This document shows, in pieces, positions 1 to 13,121 of a DNA stretch of 64,000 nt. The DNA lies in assembly GCF_002078875.1 (NCBI RefSeq), contig NC_034413.1, forward strand, positions 64,272,252 through 64,336,251. Reading direction: 5' to 3'. The position numbers were made by a program, and so were the translations under genes. The first letter of the stretch is position 1; the number at the start of each line of letters is the position of its first letter. Source of the DNA: Numida meleagris. Its lineage: Eukaryota; Chordata; Aves; Galliformes; Numididae. The notes under the pieces were generated by a model. That model was not told where the DNA came from. It saw only the letters and a program-made list of their open reading frames with translations, and ran no database searches.

Positions 1-1135
1 CGCCTGTCCATGCAACCCAGGGAGCTGCTGCCACCTGGGTAACTGCTAGAAACATGCGGGGTCCCACTCTGCTGAAGAAAGAATGCTGCACAACATGAAA
101 AAAAAAACAAGGGTAACAATTTCAGCAAAAACAACTGAATATCTTTTCCTGTTTTAACTGGTACATTGTCACGATTTGTAAGTTCTCAGCTGTCTCATGT
201 CTTTTGATAAAAAGCTGACTTTAAAAAGTGAAAAACTTCTCCAACAAGGATGAACCCTTAGCTTTTATACACAACGCCCTGCCTGACCGAAAAGCCTGAA
301 CGAGCCTTTGCAGTTTTATTTGCTGCTCTTCTTCTTTCATCCTCCTTGAAATCCAGATGAGACTGAAAAACCTGGGAAGCAATTATCTCCTGAGCCCCCA
401 TGGAGAGAAATGACAGGAAATAGATGGTGAAGCAGAGGAAAGCCATCCTGGCCCTTTAAAAAGCTCCAGCACCAGGTGCAAATTGCTTAAGCAGCAGCAG
501 ATCATCAGCAGTCCCCGAAGGAAGTGATTATATTAGGAAAATGGAACTTGCATTAATAAATTAGTTTACTATCTCTCTTCAAGTGTCCTTGGTAAAACAC
601 AAGATAGCAAAAGTCTTTGGAATGAGTCATGCCCTTCATACCACTTTATATCTTTAGTGAATATGGATCATCTTTCACATATTGCTGCTTCACATTTTTA
701 ACAGCAACTGCTTAGATCAAGTTTTAAAACATCCGCTGGTCAGAAATGTTTTAAGGAATCAATAGTGAAAGCTGAAGAATTAGCTGTACAAATGGAAGAA
801 CACAAGATTAGAAATGCTCTTACATTCTTACATCCTGTTAAGGTGTAGATAAGACACCACGGGGTGGTAAAGAGGGATATTTCCACTACACCAGAGTGCC
901 CCAAAAATGACAAAACAGAGAAATAAAGGTTAACGTCTCTTAGCACACCTGTGTAAGTCATCTTTGACAAAAAACACTGTTCTGCTTTTTATTAGCAGCT
1001 ACATCTACAACTCAAAGTAAAGATACCGGTGCCCTACTTGTGAAATGTAGCTTGAAGAGCTACATAAAACACACAAAGTCACAGCCACAAGCAGACAGAA
1101 CAGAATCCTCAGGGTGCACAAGAGGAGCACAAAGG

Positions 1136-1152
1136 CAGCAGCAGCAGCAGCA
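1136..1152. repeat. (GCA)n microsatellite, about six units
   Basis: A run of GCA triplets (ggcagcagcagcagcagcaag) inside ACTR3 intron 1. It is short, and no coding frame is supported. Confidence 0.8.
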
Positions 1153-4100
1153 AGTACTACAGAATATTCAGAGCAAGATGCATTTTAAAACTGTCACCTG
1201 GAAAATCCTATTAGCAGCAGTCTAGAGAGGTGACAGGGCTACCATGCTGTACTGCTCCCAGCTTTACTAACATTTGGGTGGAACAGAAGAGAACCCATCT
1301 TCAAATTCATTCCGTGTTTACTTGCATCAGTAATTCAAATAAAAACCCACCAACCACACGGAGAACTCGACTGCAGAAGTTCTCCTCTCCTCATGTAAAC
1401 AGCAAGATGCATTTATCCCCAAGAACTCCACGTTACGACTGAGTCACGAAATGCATACCTGAAAACCACCCCGTACTGAAACACCTAAGACCGACAGATT
1501 GCGGGTTGAGCACTGATGGTAACAGCTCAGTGTGTAGTCCCAGTGAATTTTACCTATATTTGTACTATCCAATTCGGATATTTAACATTAACACGTCCTT
1601 TAGTGCAGAAAAGCGTCAGCTTTGCTTTGAATGCATTTTCTTCAAAGTGAGAGAAGCAAAAGGCCTTGGATATTATCTTTGTATAATGAAAGCGGTTTGT
1701 GTTGGCAAAAGCAGAATGCTCTCTTTTTTTCTTACTGCTTCCTCTGAGACCTTTCTACTAAATCATTTTAACAAGCATCTTAACAGTGCCTCCGTGTTAC
1801 ACCACACCCACACAGCGCTAACTGATATTGCTGGGGTGGTTTTTTTTAGTAAATTTGTTTTTAATTTGTATGTAATCTCTCTGAGCACTTTCAACAGCCT
1901 GACTACTCCATGTGAAGTGTCCAAATAATGCAGAAACAATACCCCAAGTTTAGAAGTCATCACAGCTAATCGCTTGTGCTGTAAATTTATTACGAGGAGG
2001 AGATTGACTTGGCAGTTTTCTGCATCATTTGCTCAAAATAAGCCAAACACTGCAGACATTAAAAAAAAAAAACAAAACAGATCAGCTATATATAATTTTC
2101 AACAGCTGAAACAAGAAGGATCGGTTCAATCAAAACACAATTTCCAAGTACACAAATCTTGGTGCCTGAAGACACTTATCACCAGCACCTCCCAGCAGCA
2201 GGCCTGTGCAAACAGAATAGGCAAAACCTTGAAGCCACGATGCAGGAGCCACTGCTTACGAAAACCAGAGCAATTGCGATGTTTTTCCAAACAAACACAA
2301 TGCAGTGGCTAAAACCCTAGTTACCTCGGATTGAAAGAGAGAGATGATCATTTGTACTTGCTACTTTGAAAGCTCCAGCCCTGAATCAATAGGTATTCTG
2401 CTGTCACCCAATCACACCAGCAAAACCTCAGCAGCATTAAGCCAAAACCCAGCAGGCCAACGAGTCACAGAGAGGAGCTGAGGAGCCCACGGTGAACCCT
2501 GTGAGACTCTCTGGGCCCAGAACACTGCCCACCACTCCAGCAGGTAGCCAGGTGTTTGATATCAAGAATACAGTGCATTAAAATACCCGTGTGCATATGG
2601 ATCACGTTACACCACACTTTTAATAAGAAATGGCTTCGAATTAGAAACAGCTGTCTTGGAGAAAGATGTGCCCTACTAAGCTGCAGACAAAAATACATCA
2701 CTGAACTTTGGTTTAATAAAAGAAGCGGGTCTCATTTAGTGAGATCACACGCATTCTCAAGTCGGCAAACATGCAAGCAGTCAGACTGTGAAAGTTCTTG
2801 CAGATGATAAACAGCACGAGGAAACCTACAGCAAGTCATGACAAAAAAAAGTGCCTATTGAAAAGATTGATGAGACGCTGCATTGACTAAATTATTAACA
2901 TTTGGATTCATTCATTGGTAGCGGGATACAACTGGAATGGAGCATTAGCAGACAACCTCCCGGCTGCAGGCGGCCGTGCCAAACACAGCCGGCACACAGC
3001 TGCAGCCACTTGCAGCGACCACAAGAATAGTACAGAGAGAAAAAGAAGCCCTGAGAAGAGGAGAAAAAAGAAGAAATCTAAGTTTACCTGGAGTTTTTCT
3101 ATGTCTAGGCTTAAAAATGCAACCTCGTGCTCAGAACAAGATGAGAAACGAATCCTACCCTACAGAATGTCGGTGGATGAAATAATGACTTTTCATATTG
3201 GATATAATCCTCCCTAGAAACCAACTTCTTTAAAAGAAGTTAAGGAAATATATCAACAGAACACCTGGGAATGAGAGAAACTTCATTCTTATGGTTAAAA
3301 CAACTCTGACACGGTGACTTACAGGTTTGCATTCAAAGCATTTTTTGTAAGGGTCTACTCAGTGATATCCATTAGATCTGTACACCTACATATATTTGTT
3401 TTAGTTCAGTGACTTCCACAAAGATTTCCTTTATCTGAGCAAAACCAAAGAACTAAAATTTCATTAGCGATTACGATTTTATTTAGTTTGCCTTTGGATT
3501 GTTTTTTTTCATTCAAGTCTTTAAATGAAGAATGTCCAAGATTAAAGTATAAAAAACTGTCTGAAATCCAAGTCTTTTTACGTTTCCTAAAGAAAGTCTG
3601 CAATGATCTTTCAACATTTTGTTTCATCCCGCTGAAATTGTCAGTTGCATAAACTAAAAGAGCAACTGCACATTTTCTTGTACATGCCTATACAATAATA
3701 CAGAAGTTGGATTACTACTCAGGAGCTAGTACAGTATTTCTGAGTTCATTGAAACTGAGTTTTCAGCAATTCAGATGCTCAAACACGCATCACATTCCCA
3801 CAGCCAGCATGCTTTCTGGGCAAAGCGTTCAGCCAAGGTAATAACCAACGAGCAAGCAACAAGGAGAGCTCCTGCCCTGTGCCACCCACCCCCGCCCTCA
3901 GACCTGTCATCAGCACCAGGGCCATGCTCCAGTCTCACTTATTGTGCAAGCTTCCCCCACACACAGCTAGGAGCTGCGCTGCACATCAAGGGGCTCATTT
4001 ATCATTAAATTCAGCCCATGGATGCGAAGTGGTTTTGCCCTCCACTCAGAATTGCTTCCCTTCATCCCACCCCTTGTCTTTTTTTTTTTTTTTTAATTTT

Positions 4101-7100
4101 TAAATACCAAGCTTAAGTGGGAAGAAAAGCACCATCCGAAAGACAGAAGGGCACTGCAAATCTTAGATGGCCTCTGACATGCGTTCAAATAAGATGTAAA
4201 CTGATTCACTGTAATGGAATTCCTATATAGAGTAAAAAAAAAGAATATAAAGGAGACAGTGTGGAGGTAAAGAATATACATTTCAAACCCAATTCCTGGC
4301 TATATTGTACGTTCTGTGCGTTTATAGCATAACATGGATGGTGATATACTAATTTAAGAGACACCAGGGGTCAGTCATGGGTCCACTGAACCCATTTGCA
4401 ATTATTTAAAACAGTTGGTTTTTTTTAAACCATAACATTCAATCTAGCACAACACCTTTTTTCGTACTAAGGATGAAACATTTCCTCCTCCCTCCCTGAC
4501 CACTCATTCACTGGCAAGCAAAAGATGTTCTTAAAATCCTGGAAGAACATTTTTCCATATTCCATTAAGGAATGACTTTGTTCATGCTTTCCGTTCTGAA
4601 AAATGACTTCTGGGATGACACAAAATAGAGAAAATTCATCCCAAAAGAGAATGTTTTCATGAACACTGGAACCCCTGAAAGGTCAGAACAAGACATCTAA
4701 TGAAAATATTAACTGTTAGGATATCATAGCACTGAAATAATTCATAAAATAGCAGTCAGGATTTGAAAATCTGTAGAAATAGCCCGCGTTTTAATGTTTG
4801 GAAAGAAAAGTCCTTCCAATGCCTGACACAAGATAAAGAAATTTATGTCTAAGGCATCTAAGATGTTAAATATCTAAAGCTGTAGATCAAACAAAATTTA
4901 GGCTATTCCTTCCCTTTACCTTTGTTTTATAGCACTGGATTTCTCATCTCATGTATATTTGCTGCCCATTGAAGATTATCAGATTTTCATGGATCTCACA
5001 CACTGACGCTACCAGGTCAAAACCAAAAAGAGAAATAGAACAGCACTGTCTTGTCATAATTTTTCCCTTTAGAAAGCACTCAACCAATAAAAACTTTGCT
5101 CTACTTAAGAGTATGAGGGCACGCAGGTGCTGCATGAAGATTAACCAGAGAAGTAACTGCTCTGCCACACGCACCCGCAGTGAACTCACAACAAAGACAC
5201 AGCTCCAGCTTCTCTGAAGTATCATACACTGCAGATCAGCCTTCCTTCATGTGTAGGAAAACTGGTTACAGGAGCTCCCCAGGAAACTCTCAGGAAGATG
5301 ATCATCTCCCCAGGAAAGTTGGTAGCTTCAAGACAACTTGGAAATGCCCAGCAGCCTCCATCTTCCAGGCTCTCAGCTGGCTTCGAGGGACTCAAGTACC
5401 CCCTGAGTGAACAGCACAGCACGGCTTCCTCAAACCAGCTCTGAAACCTTCAGTTCTCCTCTAGCGTGCAGGAAAGAAAAGGAAGAAAAAACAGTACACT
5501 CATTTCTGTAGCCTGTATAATGGAAGTAAAGCAGCGACCTGCTTGGCATGTCAGAGGAGACGCCAAAAAGCAACTACAAAAAAATTTTCCCACACCATCA
5601 CATAAGCTCATTTACTCGGAGGACTAACATATACAACCATGCCTACAAAACAAATTCTGGGGTACGTTAGAAAAAAGTTACTGCCAACACGCAAGTATGG
5701 GTTGGTAATGGGTCCACCTGAGAGCTAGAACGGCACAAAGCCTGTGGAAAATGGAAGGTTTAGGACAGAAAATACAAACCATTTCTTTCAAACTGCTTTC
5801 ACTGCTAAAATTAAGTTCTCATTTTGGACCCGCGGTAGGTTACACAGCCACTTACTTCAGAGCAACTGCAGAGCCATTAATTTGAATGTTTGCAATTAGC
5901 TGCCACCCAGATGAGCTAATTCAGCGTTACACGAATTCATACTAAGAAAAAAAATAAGTTCACAACACTTACAGAAAGACAGCTAAAATCTAGATGTCAG
6001 CCTAATCGAGCTCAATTCTGAAGTGGCGTAGGAAGAGCTTTTAATCACGATTTACAGGCTGTTCTGTGCTCACCCATAGAGACAGCAAGAACAATTCAAA
6101 TACACAAAAATACACGGTATTAGACTCCAGCCTAAGAGGCTTTTCCTTTCTTTGATGTGTTGTTCATACACCTTTATGGTTATAAATCCATATTATTTCT
6201 TTTTTGTATTTTAAAATGTACATAATCCTCATCCCTCCACACGCTAAACTTGAAGTACAGTTCACAGCATATCTACAAGTTAGCAAACATCATAAAAATC
6301 TACCAGTGTATGAAACTGAGAACTGGAATTTTGGCCATCTGAAACACAGGTGCTACTTCACAGCTCATTGTTGAGGAGACAGTGCCTGCATTTTGGGGAG
6401 AGAAGGGAAAGAAAGGCGTTCACAGCAGCCAAGCTAAATCACATTCAGCATTAACACAGACAACTGCTTCCTGACAGTAACATCTACAACACCGTGTTAC
6501 AGATGCAGTATACTTAAAACTAAGCCAGACAATTCTATTAATTATAGAAAGAAATGACCGTTTTTAACAACTCCTTTAAACTAATTGAGCTCTTCTGATA
6601 CATCATTTCCACCACTGTAACCTCATTATGTAATTAAGGAGAAGCAGCTTCAAATAAGTAGGTTTTTTCAGGCAGCAATCAGGTATTTACCTGCTCTTAC
6701 TAGGCACTCATTACCTTGTTTTCTAGATAGCAGGTTTGGTCAAGCAAAGAATGCACTGGAACTTGCGAAGAATGCACCTCTCCAAACAACAAATGTAACA
6801 CTGGAAGAATTATTGCTGCACCCATAATCCAATTGCTATGTCTCTGACTTCACCCATCTGCCAGCTCCAGCTGCATGACATGTACCTGGACCATCCCTAA
6901 AACATTTGACTAACTGTTAAGACATCAGACAACAGGTATGGCACTCTCTCCCTAACCCTCTCTATGCTTTGCTCCCCTTATGCTTTGAAAGGGGCTCTTA
7001 ACATAGGTGGAGGCTGATGCTGAGAAGCACAAGTGAGCCACCTGCACCCTCTCTCACCCTTTTCCTTCCCCTCAACGTTAGCTGGCAAAAAAGAAATCAC

Positions 7101-8209
7101 ACCCATCACTCACATCAACAAACTGCACAACTGAACCTGCGCATACATGCATGAATGACATGCAGGAAGACACCCTTAATATTTCACTACATCTGCCCAT
7201 TTGCTCTCCAAAACATCCTGTACTTATTGGAAAATCTGGGCACAAAATCTTGCCTGCTCTTAACAAGACAGTTCCTTTCAACCCTTCTGTATTTGTTACA
7301 CTTACAAAGTCTCTCCCCTTGTTTTCAGGGCCTCTCTCTAACTTGCCTCACCTACCAAAATCAAAGAGAGAGACAATGCCATGGCTGAGACCTCAGCTGA
7401 TCTGCACAGAGCACATTTACATAGTTTGCGCGTAGCAACCTTGCTTAGACACACAAAATGAGATGGGGCAGGGAGGGGCGCACCAGAAGACAAAAATAAA
7501 AAGTAAAGAGGAGGGAGGGTTGCACTGGAAGAAGAACTCAGTGCGATTATGCTACCACATCCCATTTCATTACTATGACTATTTCACTACATCCTTTTTC
7601 ACACTTGTTTCCCCTTTGTCTCAGGCATTAGATTTCTCCTTCGTTCATTTTGTTAATTCACCACTTCACACCTTTATCTACTGAAATCAGTGAACTCTAA
7701 CATGCCAAATTCTCTGTCATTTTCCAAAATTAAAAGTCTCCCTCCACAATTTTGTGGAACAGAACTTCAAGAAAGAGGAACCTCGCACCATGAAATGCAT
7801 CAGAAACAGAAGTCAGGAGAGCAGAACTGTTTGTGCCATTTTCAAAGAAACCCAGACGGACAGTAAAACAGCACATCAGAGAGATCTCTGAAGACCATAA
7901 TAAATAAAATAGTACAGTAGGGAGATTTGGTCAGCAGCATATAACAGAACATTAGAGCGTGCCCTGAACAACATGGTTGACTAATGGTGCACTTACTGAC
8001 TTTCTCTGGGAAGATTTGTTCTTACCTCCCGGGTCCCTTGGCATGCCTCTCACATTAAGAAGATGGTGTGGTTTCTTGCACAGCTGAATTCCAGTGTGCT
8101 GTTTCTGGTTAGCATCACTAGAAGCTCTGAGTGAATCTCTTGACTCCAGCAATTACAGCCTCTACTTTCAACCCACCCCCACCATGCCCACTAACCACAT
8201 TCCTCAGTG

Positions 8210-8390
8210 TCAAATCTCCACAGCTTTTGACTCCATCACTTCCCTGGGCAGCCTGCTCCAGTTCCATTACCACTCTTTCAGAGAAGAAACTTCTCCTAAT
8301 ATCCAACCCGAACCTCCACTGGCACAACTTGAGGCCAATACATCTCGTTCTATTGCTCATTACCTGGGAGAAGAGGCCGATCCATCATAT
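8210..8390 (-). mobile_element. CR1 LINE fragment, reversed
   Basis: The plus strand carries hallmarks of a reversed avian CR1 3' region: 'ccctgggcagcctgctccag', 'ctctttcagagaagaaacttctcctaatatccaac', 'cctccactggcacaacttgaggcc' and 'attacctgggagaagaggccga'. Multiple substitutions relative to the usual CR1 text show that it is old. Edges are approximate. Frames of 80-116 codons over this stretch are shadows of the repeat. Confidence 0.85.
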
Positions 8391-9289
8391 TACACCTAGA
8401 TGTTTCCACTACACGCAACAACACGCACTCACTCCTGCTGTGTTTATCCCACGAAATGTAAGGGTTTCGCTCTTGCTCTAACTACAGGTACGACTTCTCC
8501 ACACAAACATTAAACATGCAGACATTACAGACATATACAACTGCTCTTCTTTCAAGAGAGACTTACTAATATCTTAAACCAAATGAATTTTCTGGAAGGG
8601 AAGACAAGGATGTGCTTTCAATTTCAGATGAACATGCCCTTTCTGAAGCGTCCTGTTAACATCCATCCCTAGGCTGCATTCACCCAGAAACTTCCCCCAT
8701 TACTTGCAGGAAGACGGATGAGAAACAAAACAGAAAGACAAGTTTCAGAACCATCAGTGCTAGCCAAAGAGGAAGAGCTCTGCCCATACGCCGGTACTTC
8801 TCTTCCCAAAAAGAACCCAATGCAGAAGGGCTCAAATGAAACATTCTATCTGTATAACCGCATTGCACAGAGCGGCTGCGGTGTGGTTTTCACTTCCTGA
8901 GCGCTGCTGTGAGCGGCCCAGTGACCCCTGGCAGCACCCAGGCTGGGCTGCAGCTCCGCAGGGCACCCAGCACTGGGTGCAGGGCTGGAGGGGCCGAACC
9001 CCGGGGCTCCCTCCCCAGAGGACCGTGCTTCACGCAGCACATCACCAGCATCCCATCCTCTTCACCTTTTGGCGCGCTGCTAAAGAAAAAGAAGAGTTTC
9101 TAAAATGGATTTGCTTCAGGTTTGACACTAAAAACTGCCTTATAAGGTATAAAAGCCTGAAAGCAGGAAGAGGCTTTGACAAAACTAAGGAAGTTCCTCT
9201 GCGCTTGCTCACTGGCGGGGGAGGGGTTTTTTTTTTTTTTTTTCCTTTCTCCCTTCCACTGAGAGAAGTAACACAGAATAAATGACATG

Positions 9290-9930
9290 AGCCGAACACC
9301 CAGAAAATCACCGCCACGAGAGCGCGGCCGGCCAGCAGCTCCGAGTGCCGCGCTCCGCAGGAGCACCGCCCGCCCCCAGCGGGGTTGCCCTCAGCGCCCG
9401 GCACCGCGCCCTCAGCGCCGCGGGCAGCGGGCACAGCCCCCGCGGCCTCCCGGGCTGCACGCCGGGGCCGCCCCTCACGCCAGCGGATGGGGCGAGGGGA
9501 GAGGGCAGCGCGCTGCTCCCCCGCCTGGCCCGGCCCAGCCCGCCCGTGCCGCCGCACGCCCCCCGCCGCCATCTCCGGCGGCAGCGGCCCCTCCCCGCCG
9601 GCACCGAGCTGTCATCGGCGCTCACCCCGTGCCGCAGTCCACCACACAGGCCGGAAGCCGCCCTGCCATGCTCCTCGGTAGCGACGGTGCTGGGGACGGC
9701 GGGCAGCCCTGGGAGCGCTCCGGCTTCGCTCGGCTCCGGCTCAGGGGGCGAGGGCACTTCCGCAAGGCGGGCGCTCCTCCTCCCCGCCCGCACGCACGGC
9801 CCGGCGAGCCCAAGATGGCTGACCCGCCCCTCCCTGCGCGCAGCGGCGGAGAGGGCGGGCGCGACAAACCCTCGCTGACGTCCGATCTCGTGGTCGCGCC
9901 CCTGCGCGGCGGTGCGAAGTGGAGCGGGCG
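9290..9930 (-). promoter_or_regulatory. ACTR3: CpG island promoter and 5' UTR of ACTR3
   Basis: This stretch is very rich in G, C and CpG compared with the AT-rich sequence on both sides, and it surrounds the ACTR3 start codon. The 5' UTR should run from about 9670 upward on the minus strand; the exact start cannot be read. Visible elements include a YY1-type motif (CAAGATGGCTGAC, 9811-9823), a CRE-like TGACGTC near 9887 and several GC boxes. No TATA box is evident. Long frames crossing this island on both strands come from its base composition and are not genes. Confidence 0.85.
9626..9669 (-). CDS. ACTR3: ACTR3 (actin-related protein 3), coding part of exon 1
   Basis: Read on the minus strand from the ATG at 9669, this exon encodes MAGRLPACVVDCGT plus two bases of the next Gly codon, then meets a GTGAG splice donor (9625-9621). 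This is the known N-terminus of Arp3 and includes the start of the first phosphate-binding loop of the actin fold (the VVDCGTG stretch). Arp3 pairs with Arp2 in the seven-subunit Arp2/3 complex, which nucleates branched actin filaments at the leading edge and on endosomes. Only 14 of roughly 418 residues are present. The intron phase (2) fits a following G-Y codon pair. The ATG lies in a CpG island, as expected for a ubiquitously expressed gene, and the context gagcATGG has G at +4. No in-frame upstream ATG was chosen because the family starts at this Met. The rest of the gene lies to the left, outside the window. Confidence 0.95.
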
Positions 9931-11029
9931 GGAGGCTTTTTTTAATCCCAGTCCCTGGCTGCCTGAGAGCCCCTCAGGCTAGAAGAAAGGCAGGGAAGAT
10001 TATATTTTAAAGCTGGAAAGCTGGGAGAAGGCGGGACAGGTTTCTGTGGTGGGAAGAGAGTGCTAAAAACGAGGAGGGGATGGCTTCCTGCAGCCCTTGC
10101 CAGTGAGGGCGGTGGACAGCTGCCCCTGGCAGGACGTGGACAGCCTTCTCCATAGCAACTGTCATCAAAGGGCAAATGCAGAAGTCTCACTCCTTCTTCT
10201 GCTTTTTGATGTTTCCAGAAGCACTGCTGATACTTACTGGCTTCCTTCAGCGCTGTTCACAAGCAAAACGCTGGTATGGGAGAGAACCAGATGCAGCTGA
10301 CAGCCCACCTTCCTGCTTCCCTTCTGACATTTTGAGCCCCTCAGGCATCCCCTTACCCATAGGCGTCCAAAGGAGCAGTCTGAGGTCCCCTTCCTATGCT
10401 ACTGTCCATTTCATATGACCTCTATGCTGCTACCTCAAGCCACAAAGCATGGGCGTGTCCCCAGTCAGCTATCCCAGCCAAACCACCAAAGGGATCGATG
10501 GCATCCATTGCTTCTTGGGTTTGGTCATGGGCCTGGGGCAGTGCTTTGAGGCAGGCTGGGAGGCTGTTTCTGACTCAGGATCATGAATTGCTCACAGTTT
10601 CCTGTACAAGAGGTACCACACTGTTATTTTCTGCTGAGTGTAGCTACAATACGTGACTAATTAGCTTCACCTCTATCAGCCTGACATACATGCCATGTGC
10701 GTGCTCTTTTCTTTTCTGTTACTCGCTCTTTCTTATATGCAAAAGCACACAAACCTTCAAATAAGAGTAGATCATACCTTTGTGCACAACAGAGATGGCA
10801 GAAATGGGATGAACGGGTAAATTAAATCAATGTGCTTTCAAACTGCAGGACCAATGGCATTAGCTGTCAGCTGAAAACGATGAGGGATGTAGGAATTGAA
10901 TGTTGCTTCTGCATATAGAACTAACAAGATTCGTACTTTATTTCGTGGTCTCTTTATTGATACTAATAATTCTTTCTGGGGTTCTCTTTATTTCATTGAA
11001 AGGGGGGTCTCTGATTGTTTTCATCAACT

Positions 11030-11129
11030 NNNNNNNNNNNNNNNNNNNNNNNNNNNNNNNNNNNNNNNNNNNNNNNNNNNNNNNNNNNNNNNNNNNNNNN
11101 NNNNNNNNNNNNNNNNNNNNNNNNNNNNN
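11030..11129. other. Assembly gap (100 N)
   Basis: Exactly 100 consecutive N, the usual placeholder for a gap of unknown size. The flanks are T-rich unique-looking sequence on the left and 'aaaatctgctttt' on the right. Translations spanning it have no meaning. Confidence 0.99.
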
Positions 11130-11305
11130 AAAATCTGCTTTTATCAGAGATACCGTCCTGATCAATTATTTGGATATTTCCAACAGGGATGAGCAGCTAG
11201 GAGGGTTGACTGTGCATCTCACCCTACCTTCATCCTCCTTTTGAAAATTTTGTCATCCCAGTAGGGTCAGCGGCACAGCCTGCTGGGGTTCTGTCCTTCA
11301 GGTGG

Positions 11306-11330
11306 AAAAAATAAAAATAAAAATAAAAAG
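11306..11330. repeat. (AAAAT)n microsatellite
   Basis: Repeated aaaat/aaaaata units downstream of the assembly gap. This is simple sequence, not a gene. Confidence 0.85.
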
Positions 11331-13105
11331 CTGGTTGGAGAGCCTCTCCTCTCCACCTTTCATAGTGCTTTGGAGTTTGAAGGACAGACTGCTGCGTTCA
11401 GCAGATCTGGCCCGGTAGCATTCTGTATAGGCACGCTATTTTTTGTTTGCTATCAGCGTATGTTTCAGCTCCTGCGATATTGTCGGTTGTTCTCAATCCT
11501 TTACTTGCTGCTACAGCCTTAGCAATAGGAGGACGTGTTTGATGGTGCAATCTGATGTCCTGCCAAATACAAATTTGGTTGCCTATCCAAAGGAGGAGCT
11601 ATTAAGGCTCACAGTTTCCTTAATGGGACTTAATGGCTTTGAGTAATGGCCCTTAATGGCTTTAATCAGCCTCACCTGGAGCCTCCACTCACACTCCCTG
11701 CCCTTGGGTGCAGGAGCCACATAAAAGCCCTGGGCTGTTATCTCATACAGCTTTGTTGTATTGTGTGTGTGGTTTGACTATGGCTTCATGGTCTGTATCT
11801 TAAGTTTGTTTTGTTCCTATAGATCACCCTGATGGTCACAGGACTACGTCTGACTCTGGCTGCTATTACTGGCAGTGTTCCTTATCTGCAGGCTGTCCTC
11901 CTGATTTGATTTTGGACCTGTCTCAGGGGGTTGTCTGAGGATACAGACACTTCACTTGAACCTGGCAGCCATCTTTGGGTTTGCTCAACTCGCCTCACTA
12001 GGTATTGTGGGATATGTTCTGGGTAATGGATCCCTTGCCCTGTGGGTTGCTATTGCACTTGGCTGTTTCCCTTAGGGAAACTGTCAGCCATCCATGCTTC
12101 CTTGTTCAAGCATTGGTACTCTTTGCTTAGACTGAACTATTTTTAAATAAGGATTGTCTCATTCCTTGAGTTACCTCTACTGTAGGGTTAGGCAAGAGTC
12201 AGAACCAATGTACAAGGAAGGGTTAAATCTATTGCCCTTTGCGTTGAGATTGGAGGGAACAAAACATTCATTTTTGTAGCTGCTAGAACAGTTCACTTGC
12301 AAAGTCAAGCTACCATCTGGCTTCTGTGTGCTGTAAGGGCTTCCTGAAGAACACAAGCGAGGAATGGAGATGCTCAGAATATTAACGTTTTTATTTTAAT
12401 ATCAAAGCAAATTATGAATAGAACAGCATGAGTCAATTTACAGATAATGAAAGGGATTTCTGAAGGATATCTGTAGGCTGTGAGCTATCTTGTGCTAGAA
12501 TATGAAAAAATGAATAACTGACAGATTTTCAGAGAAAGTGTAAATTGTCCCTTTTATACTTGCTTGTCTGCATGTATGTGCATAGGTACCTATACTAGCT
12601 GTATTTGTTTTTAAGTAAATATGAAGTACCATGTGGACTTCTCACTTCCTCCTTGTTTTTATTACCTGCTGTTCAGGGCTATAAGTGCACCAGGTACTAC
12701 TGCTCTGTCTGGCAGATGGAGCCCTGGAGCAAGAGTAGCTGAGTTGCGGGAGTTCAGGTAAGCCTGGATAGGAGTATGAGACAAAGGCAAAAAGCTGTGA
12801 CATGCGGAAAGCATGGAGCTGGCAAGTATTGACCTTGCTGTGCAACTTGTAAGGCAAGCCACAGGGGGGGATCAGCGCTGCCTAGTTAGCATGACTAAGT
12901 GTAGTGGGTTCTGAGCAGCGTAACTGTAGCTGACTGTTCTTTATTTCCTAATATTTCCAAATAGGAAAAGTAGGAGCATTTTCTGTGAGGTTGAAAGGAT
13001 GCAGAGTACAAAGAAAAAAATACTGCACAGAATTTGAAACGAATCCCCACTGTGATCTCTTCCTATCAGTTTCTGCTCTTAATGAGGCTGTTTTAAGAAT
13101 AATAC

Positions 13106-13121
13106 GGGGGGGGGGGGGGGG
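13106..13121. repeat. Poly-G tract (16 G)
   Basis: An uninterrupted run of 16 G in AT-rich intergenic DNA. Such a run can form G-quadruplexes and its length is often uncertain in assemblies. Frames crossing it encode artefactual poly-Gly or poly-Pro. Confidence 0.95.

Larger units (their letters stand above)
1..9625 (-). other. ACTR3: ACTR3 intron 1 (partial)
   Basis: Everything left of the ACTR3 exon 1 donor is inferred to be intron 1, because no sequence resembling Arp3 exon 2 (which would encode YTKLGYAG and onward) was found on the minus strand. The interval is ordinary AT-rich DNA. It has a short GCA triplet run (1136-1152), poly-A and poly-T tracts, an old reversed CR1 fragment near 8.2-8.4 kb and a 19-bp perfect inverted repeat at 3223-3241 (AACTTCTTT-A-AAAGAAGTT). 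Open frames of 60-140 codons here have no recognisable similarity and no supporting splice structure. Confidence 0.75.

Noticed and set aside
1506..1928. 140-codon plus-strand frame in ACTR3 intron 1
   Set aside because: No recognisable domain, biased to Phe, Leu and Ser as in AT-rich chance frames, and lies inside an intron on the other strand.
8131..8481. Frames of 80-116 codons near 8.2-8.4 kb
   Set aside because: They translate a reversed CR1 fragment, not a gene.
9287..9982. Long frames (up to 231 codons) on both strands across the ACTR3 CpG island
   Set aside because: Arg-, Ala- and Pro-rich translations typical of GC-rich DNA. They overlap each other and the true ACTR3 start, and no domain is recognisable.
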